This document shows positions 57,812 through 64,000 of a stretch of DNA of 64,000 bases, in pieces. Under the pieces are notes generated by a model, which did not search any database, had not been told where the DNA came from, and saw nothing but the letters and a program-made list of their open reading frames with translations. The number at the start of each line of letters is the position of its first letter. The stretch's first letter is position 1. A program made the translations under genes and the position numbers. The stretch is from Fasciolopsis buskii (lineage: Eukaryota; Platyhelminthes; Trematoda; Plagiorchiida; Fasciolidae), in contig LUCM01009796.1 in assembly GCA_008360955.1 (NCBI GenBank), positions 1-64,000 on the forward strand, in the 5' to 3' direction.

Positions 57812-60800
57812 GTAGATACAGGTATTTTATTGTATTGTATTGTATTGTATTGTATTGTATTGTACTGTATTGTATTGTTTTATATTGTATTGTATTGTAT
57901 TGTGCTGTGTTGTATGGTATTATATTGAATAAACTTTAGCGTACAATAAACAGTGTCGCATTTTAGTCAAAAATTGTGAGTGTAAGAGATAAAACAGGGG
58001 AAAGAAGCTGAAAATTAAATGAAAATAACTCATCGTCCCGTAAAGAATATGTGAGAACTCACTCGGGACTAATCGCAACGTATCAGGACAAGCTGCTGAG
58101 GAATTCGGCTGAAACTCGGTCACAGTTTGTCAAAATTCGTGCCACATATGGGACAATGGAGTTCCTATAGATATTGACACAGGAGGGCAAGGAACGGGGA
58201 GCGGATCTTCTCGAAATATTACAACTGCACTTTGAACGACCGTTGTGCAGAGGACTTGTGGGATCAGAAATAAATTTGTGAGCAAATTTCGCATATGATG
58301 ATAAGTATTGACCACACAGGTTTAGGAACAATTCAGTTAGTGGTAAGAAGGACACTGGACTAATAATTGGTAGTCCATGACGAGGACTTTTAAAGCCTTC
58401 ATAAAATAACTTGGAAAAATTACGGGAGAACAGTAAGGAAGCATTCGTAAAACACTCGTATACGGATCAGGATATGGTGCTTCGTTTCACCTTGTAGTAT
58501 CAAAGCTTCCTGATTTGAAATGACAACCGTCGGAGACTCTTTGCACAGGCAGAAATTCGCTTAGTCCACTTCAGATTTTTATCAATAGTTACTCCTATGT
58601 ACCTCAGAAAATCAACTCTGGTAAGAGTTTTTGAGGTGGTTGAAGACATTTATGGTGGGTAATCGAACCAAGGAAGAGAGAACAGATATTCGAAACATCT
58701 AGGTGTGTTGCGATTTTAACCAGCTCATGCAGAGAAATCGTAAACGAAAGATAGGTTGTTGGTAAAACTTTGGAAATCATCGTTGTTCGATAGAGGTCAA
58801 CATCGTCGGCATAATTAAACAGATGATAAGGGGAGCTAGTTCATTATTCGCTGATGTAAGTAGAGAAAAGAAACAGTAAAAGACCAGCACCCTGTAGTAC
58901 GTCTGAGGTGTTAATCAACGGTTTCGAAGTTTTAGCGTCCATTCGCCTGCACTGGGTTTTGTTAGTAAAGTAATGAGGCAGCCACGCTAATAAGGGCGTG
59001 GGACAACCAAATGTTTCTAGTGTGTGAGATAGAAGAGACATAGGTAGAGAAAGAAATACCGACGGATAGTCTAGCACGGCGCAACGCACAGATTTCATCG
59101 ATGCGTTTAAAGACTTACAAATCTGGTGAATGAGGAAGGCGACAGCGTCCAAGATGGACCTGGTAGATTTATAGGCAAACCGAAAAGGGTCATCAGGAGG
59201 GTACACAGAAGAACACAGGCGTTTAAGTATAGCACGCTCCTTCAGTTTAGGGCCGGAGGACATTAAGGCGATGGGGCAAAAACGTTTTGCTAAGGCAGTA
59301 AAACTGTTAGATTTAGGGACGAGAATAATAGTGTCGGGTGTTCAACAATCAAGGATGGAAGAGGAGGTTATTGACGAGCTGATCAGAGAAGCAAATCCAT
59401 GCGTCATGACCACAGCACCATGCCCCGAAAGAGCTGAGGGTAGACTGTCAGGATCGACCCCTGTGGTAATTTTAGTCGTGCACGGAAGTTCGAGAACTTC
59501 CTCTCTAAGAAAACTTGTGACCGTCATATCATCACTCTGTCCAGATATGACCGGTGTATAGGTGGAAGGATGGATGACAGCATGAATGGTGTTGTCATCA
59601 CCCGAGAGAGTTTTCGTGCGCTTCTTCTTTCCATACAACAGTCTAATGCCCTGTCATAGGAATCGATTTTTGTGTCCACTCTACAATTGGCTGGCGAATG
59701 TCATTTCGGTGCGTTGAATTTCTGCTTTTATTCGGTTGGGGGTGTACCACACGCTTGAGTTGCCGCGAGGTTTTTAAAAGTGCTCCTTGCATCTTCCTGG
59801 AGATTTCAGTTTCTAGGTGGGGATACGACCATTTGAGACGAACAGTGTTTCTGAGCGGCAGCGAATATCAAAGATTGACTGTCTCTGTGAAACGTTCAAC
59901 ATTGTGATTGAGCAGGGTTTCAAAAGGGCAACAGGTAGAGACAAGTGAAAAGAATTTCTGAAGAAGAATAAGGATGTTGCGTGAAAGGTTGCGGAGGCGA
60001 ACTCGGATTTGATTTTTTGCCTGGAGGAATGGAAAGCTGATCTAGGGTATATCTTGGGCCTTAACAGAAGCAGACAGTGATCAATACTTGATATGGAAGC
60101 ACGCAATTTTAGAGAAAATAAATCGAAGTAGTTGGTAATAATTATATAAAATGGAGTGGCCTCTGGTGGGAAAAACGCAGAGATCAGTTAAATCAAACAC
60201 AGTCAGTGGCAGGGTAGGGACATGATTGAAATCATCCACAATGATGTGCACACTACCCACAAGAAGAGAAAAAATAATCACTAGAAGAGTTCAAAAAAAG
60301 TACGATATTTTGTTGCAGGCTAAAAAGAGGCAATGTGTGAATTTATTATAATAGTGCCTGTATGGCGAGAAAATGTTGGATGACACTGCGTCACGAGATA
60401 GTCAATTCCGTTCAGTGAATACGTATAAGCGAATTCGGATTTGCCAGACCAGAAAGAGTTTATTTATGTTGCAACACCGCTTCCAGTCTTCTTGTTCGAA
60501 TCTCTGTCCTACGGATGAAGTCTGAAGCTGTCTATCGACACGAGTGAATCACCGATTTCCAGTTTCGGCAGCGATACTTGCATGCAGATGACACGTGTGA
60601 AAATGGATTGGTGATTGAAGTGCGAGAGACAGGTCCGACATTTTCGTAAACCGGGGGCCGATGTTGGAACTCAACGAAGCCGAAATGGATATCTTGGCAG
60701 GAGGGGTGCATTTAAGCGCTGTCTGCCAGCTAGCACGAGTGCCTCTTTGAGATCGATTAGAAGCTCGCTGAGGTGCAGAAACACGGCATCCCAATACATG

Positions 60801-60950
60801 TTGAGAGACATTACGGTTTTTGAACAAAAGTAATTCCGAGCGGTTGACGCGTCGAACGGAGAAATCGACGGAACCGAAATCCGAAAACAAAATAATGCAA
60901 GAAAATGACGCAGATTTGCAACGCAGCCGACCAAAGCGCGGGCGGGAAAA
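57812..60950 (-). mobile_element. Near-full-length CR1/Jockey-type LINE inserted in gypsy protease
   Basis: Minus-strand order. Endonuclease: about 60700-60150, with DSLVSIDSFRLHP (cognate of D..VS..G..LFR.DR), VDDFNHVPT (the GDFN motif as DDFN) and LTDLCVFPTRGHSIL. RT: 59640-58840, with STYTPVISGQSDDMTVTSF, TTGVDPDSLPSALSGHG (K.TGVD..P motif), KLKERAILKRL, FAYKSTRSILDAVAFLIH, a motif A altered to CAVLDYPSVFLS, and VLQGAGLL. The catalytic box and 3' half (58800-58080) are frameshifted. The 3' end is a pentanucleotide tail at 57815-57930. This is a different lineage from the EN-RT LINEs and from the CR1-like pair at 14 and 51 kb. It inserted between the DTG and the following residues of gypsy protease. 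Confidence 0.83.
57815..57930 (-). repeat. Pentanucleotide tail of the inserted LINE
   Basis: About twenty units of TATTG on the plus strand (CAATA on the LINE sense strand), increasingly imperfect toward 57930 where the LINE body begins. Tandem short-repeat tails are usual for many non-LTR elements and mark the 3' junction here. Confidence 0.85.
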
Positions 60951-63700
60951 TGTTTAAGTTGGCGTAATCCCCGGAGACCCGAGCAGTTTGATTCCTGCAC
61001 AGGTGGAGACGCCATGGATTGCGAACCGTACTGATATCCACACGTACGGACATCAATCCCTCAATCTCGAACGGGGCCTGAACAGTAAATTTCTTTGGGT
61101 GTTCGTCGTCGCAGAAGTTCCGTAGCCTAGCACTGGCATAGACCACCCCAGCGTTTTGAGCTACTAGTCGACGCTCGGTATAAGAAAGTAGTTTACCGTC
61201 AAACATTGCTGACCGTTGCCGGCTCATATGCTGTCGTCAACCAGTTCACACATCAGTATGCTGAATCGCCAGCACGGCAGCTTTAAAACGAGCCACTTTG
61301 CAGCGACCCAGGCCTGCTGCGACACACCGGTCCAATTCTCACAGTCACTTCTAAGGTGACCCACCATATGGAGACCACAGGACGCCCAAGGTTTAGCCCG
61401 CCCCTTTACCTAGCTGCTGACTAGTTCCGCTGAGCCAACGTGGGATTAGACCACATTTTGGGACTGGGCGTCATCGGACCTTCCATTATTTCTTGTACCT
61501 CTCCTCTTCATGTTCCTTAAGTCCAATTGCGACTGGCAACCCATAGTGGACTAGGCAGCCCTTAACAAGGTCACCGTTCTTAGCAAGTACTTGATGCCCC
61601 AGGTGCAACACTTTAAGTCATCACTGTTCGGTTGCAGTTATTAAGTCTTATAAACTTTGTGTGGACTTATAATCAGCTTCCCGTAGATGAGATCGCCATA
61701 TCCAAAACAGTGTTGCCCACAAATTTCGGACTGCTCGAGCTTGTATGGAATCCTTTCGATCTCAGTTATGCGGCTCAAATTCTCCGTTGCCTTATGCACG
61801 AGGTCATGCATTGTTTAAAGGATATTTACGTTTGCGTAGAAGATAGTCTAATTGCGAGCTACTCGACGGAGCAACCCTTCCTTCACATACGTGTTATTTT
61901 TTATCGCCTTAGCCAACACAACCTAAAGATTATTGCTCCGAATTGTGGGCTTCAGAGACATTCTTAGAGTATACTCTCTGGTCTTCGGGTGCAGCGATAC
62001 TGCCGCAAAATATCACTGCAATAAAAGACTACTTGGAACCTTATTTTTTTCGACAATTACTGCAGTTTATCGGCTTTGACAACCTCTATTGGCGCTTAAT
62101 CGCTGCTTGCGTGTTAATGGCTACTCGCTCGCAGATCTCTTACAGATAGCTAAAGTTAGTTTGCCTTTCCCCAGGTTGCGGAACATGCATGCATTTCAAT
62201 TAAGGGTGCTGTCATCAAAATAGCACTACTTGCACATCCCGACCTTTCAGCACCCACATCTCTGATGAACGACACCTCAAGCAATGCAGTAGGAGCCGTG
62301 CTTCAACAGTATACCCACGGTTTCTTGGACGCCTTTAGTATTCTTTTCCAAGTGACTGCAGCCAGCTGAGTCTAGATATAGCACATATGGCAGGAAGTTG
62401 GTCGCCGTCTACCTAACTGTCCGACACTTCATGCGTGCATAGGAGAGTGGCCCATTCAAGATGTTCACAGAACACAAATCGCTTGCATATGGGCTGCATT
62501 CAGCCTCTGACTGGTACTCGCCACGTGAGATCCATCGCCTTGACATTATTTCAAAGTTCACTGTGGCAGATAACTCAATCGCTGATGCACTTTATCGTAA
62601 ACACCAGCTTCATTTGTCTCCAACAGCGAACATCGGCCTCGATGCGATGACACAGGCTCAAGGGATGGATCCCGATAGCGACAAACTTAGACGAGACAGC
62701 CCAATAAACTTAGCGGTCGTACCCATCACAGCGTCGCAGAATACAATTCTTTGCGACAAATCGCAAGGCCGTCCAAGGCCGGTTATGCCAGGAGCTCAGC
62801 GTCACCACATATTTCTGGTGTTGCACAGCCTCGCACACCCGAGTACATTTGCATAGGTGAAATAAGTGATGGCCTTTTGGGTGTTTCAGAGTCACGAGTG
62901 ATGCGCGTCAGTTTTCTCGCACCTGCCTTGAGTGCCAGGCAGCGAAAGTTCATCGAAATAGGTAAGCTTTATTGGCTAGGCCCGGCCATCTTGAGACAAA
63001 TTTTTACCACGTGAAAGTTGAGGTCGTATTACCTCTCTCGCCGACTATATACTCATCTGTGCAGACCGCTGAGCTATCCACCCACAGGTCATACAAGCCC
63101 CTGTACTGCGTCCGAATTATTGGTAAAAGACTTTTTGACCAACTGGGCCAATATCTTTGGTTGCTCCGCTATAGTGGCCACGGGTAGCAACTGGACGTTC
63201 TCAAATTTAATAAAATCACTTGGCTGTAAACATATTAGAACAACCACCTAACACCAACGAGCTAACGGTCTGGGGAAATATTTCACCTGCAACTAAATGC
63301 CGCCTTGCGAGCCGAGGCTAATCCGCTTTGGAGCCATAAATTGTCATTGGCTTTTGTAGGCCTTCGGAGCTCTTTTAGAGGAATGTGCACTACACCAAAC
63401 GCCTCGCCTTTACGGAGAGTTGGTGGCTCCATCAAGGCGCATACACTTAATTTACGGTGACTGTCCTAGATGTGTCGCACAGCCAATGCAAACGTTCCAC
63501 GCCAGTCCACCTCGAGGCCAACGATCCTAAGGATGCATTTCAGATGCGTAGAACGCTCCAGCTCACGATTTCATCCTCGCTGACGGTGTCCGAGCATCGT
63601 TGCAACTATAGTATGCCGCCCGGTTTTACGTGACAAAAAGCCCACCTAAAACGTTCATTTTGGATGTTGCTGGGCGACACGACTTGATGCCCATCAAGCG
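60951..63700 (+). mobile_element. Ty3/gypsy copy 2, protease end, RT, RNase H, integrase
   Basis: Resumes in the protease with VGVIPGDPSSLIPAQ, NRTDIHTYGHQSLNLERGL and FLWVFVVAEV (60953-61120). RT: THHMETTGRP (about 61345), then NQLPVDEIAISKTVL and PTNFGLLELVWNPFD (61670-61760) and a catalytic box as CVEDSLIAS in place of YIDD.LIAS (61830-61865). RNase H: SNAVGAVLQQYTHGFLDAF (62285-62335), MFTEHKSLAYGLHSASDWYS (62460-62520) and VADNSIADALYRKHQLH. Integrase: HPSTFA near 62850, a damaged core near 63040, LGCKHIRTTT near 63215, then ANGL and LRAEANPLWSHKLSLA-type sequence to 63400, and a C-terminal RCVERSSS piece near 63550. Many frameshifts. Same family and strand as 1-2015. Confidence 0.85.
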
Positions 63701-64000
63701 CATTAAACTGTCACTGTGGGATGCAGATTGACCGACGGACATTTCTCATCTCATGGGAGTTTTGCATGCAAGGGGTGCTTGTTGGTAGTTTGGGCCTTGA
63801 GCTTTCCGATCTGAATTTTGAAACAGTTAGATGACGCGTGTTTCAAAGACCACTGAGGACTCAACGGAAGCTGGGTACATGCTTGAATTCCCGGGGCTGG
63901 CGTATTTTTTGAAAATCATGTAGTGCTACCTTAAGACGGTATGCCACGCACTAAATTAATAGATGTTAATATCGCTAATTGCACAGTTTGAAAAGGGACC
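63701..64000. other. Window end, probable gypsy 3' region
   Basis: No LTR hallmark (TG...CA with a repeat partner) could be identified in the window. May include the 3' end of the gypsy copy. Confidence 0.3.

Noticed and set aside
57728..57928. Open frame ending in a Val-Leu-Tyr-Cys-Ile repeat
   Set aside because: Gypsy protease reading running into the LINE's pentanucleotide tail.
1..64000. CRISPR arrays, bacterial operons, rRNA genes, phage or viral genes
   Set aside because: None seen; direct repeats are transposon copies or microsatellites, and the one clear gene has a spliceosomal intron.

Overview
This window looks like intergenic, transposon-saturated DNA from an animal, most probably a digenean trematode (fluke). 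The evidence for that is: (i) fragments of a Ty3/gypsy element resembling the CsRn1 lineage first described in liver flukes; (ii) many copies of one endonuclease-reverse transcriptase (EN-RT) LINE superfamily whose C-terminus (GGQ.MTW ... GWGP ... WLETL) I associate with flatworm genomes; (iii) CR1-like LINEs, a Penelope-like element and tRNA-derived SINEs; (iv) one clear host gene, a 68-residue ATOX1-type copper chaperone split by a 40-base intron, a size typical of flukes. Base composition looks moderately AT-rich, but I did not compute it and cannot name a species. No database was searched; family names rest on recognisable motifs.

Layout. 1-2.0 kb: gypsy pol interrupted by a LINE 3' fragment. 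2.47-2.65 kb: LINE tail fragment. 2.99-3.24 kb: copper chaperone gene. 4.95-6.3 kb: Penelope-like element. 6.3-10.1 kb: minus-strand EN-RT LINE carrying two later insertions. 10.1-14.4 kb: mostly unassigned, with one candidate membrane-protein exon at 13.6-13.9 kb. 14.4-16.4 kb: CR1-like LINE (a second copy lies at 50.8-52.75 kb). 16.4-20.0 kb: two minus-strand EN-RT LINEs. 22.65-25.86 kb: plus-strand EN-RT LINE, about half of which is repeated in inverted orientation at 41.95-43.67 kb. 26.2-32.6 kb: inverted repeats, SINE pairs, a large palindrome and candidate membrane-protein exons. 34.2-36.2 kb: another nested EN-RT LINE. 37.3-38.8 kb: two open segments that may be exons. 41.3-45.8 kb: EN-RT fragments around two convincing exon-like pieces of a C-terminally anchored membrane protein (43.97-44.25 kb). 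48.4-49.85 kb: EN-RT LINE lacking its catalytic RT core. 53.2-55.0 kb: low-repeat stretch with exon-like segments. 57.0-63.7 kb: a second gypsy element, split at its protease active site by a 3.1 kb LINE.

All mobile elements seen carry stops and frameshifts; I see no intact autonomous copy. The main interest is architectural: nesting order, inverted duplications and large foldbacks that record the history of the locus. Apart from the copper chaperone, host-gene calls are tentative because exons are short and splice models could not be tested. I recognised no rRNA, intact tRNA, CRISPR, toxin or bacterial-type gene.
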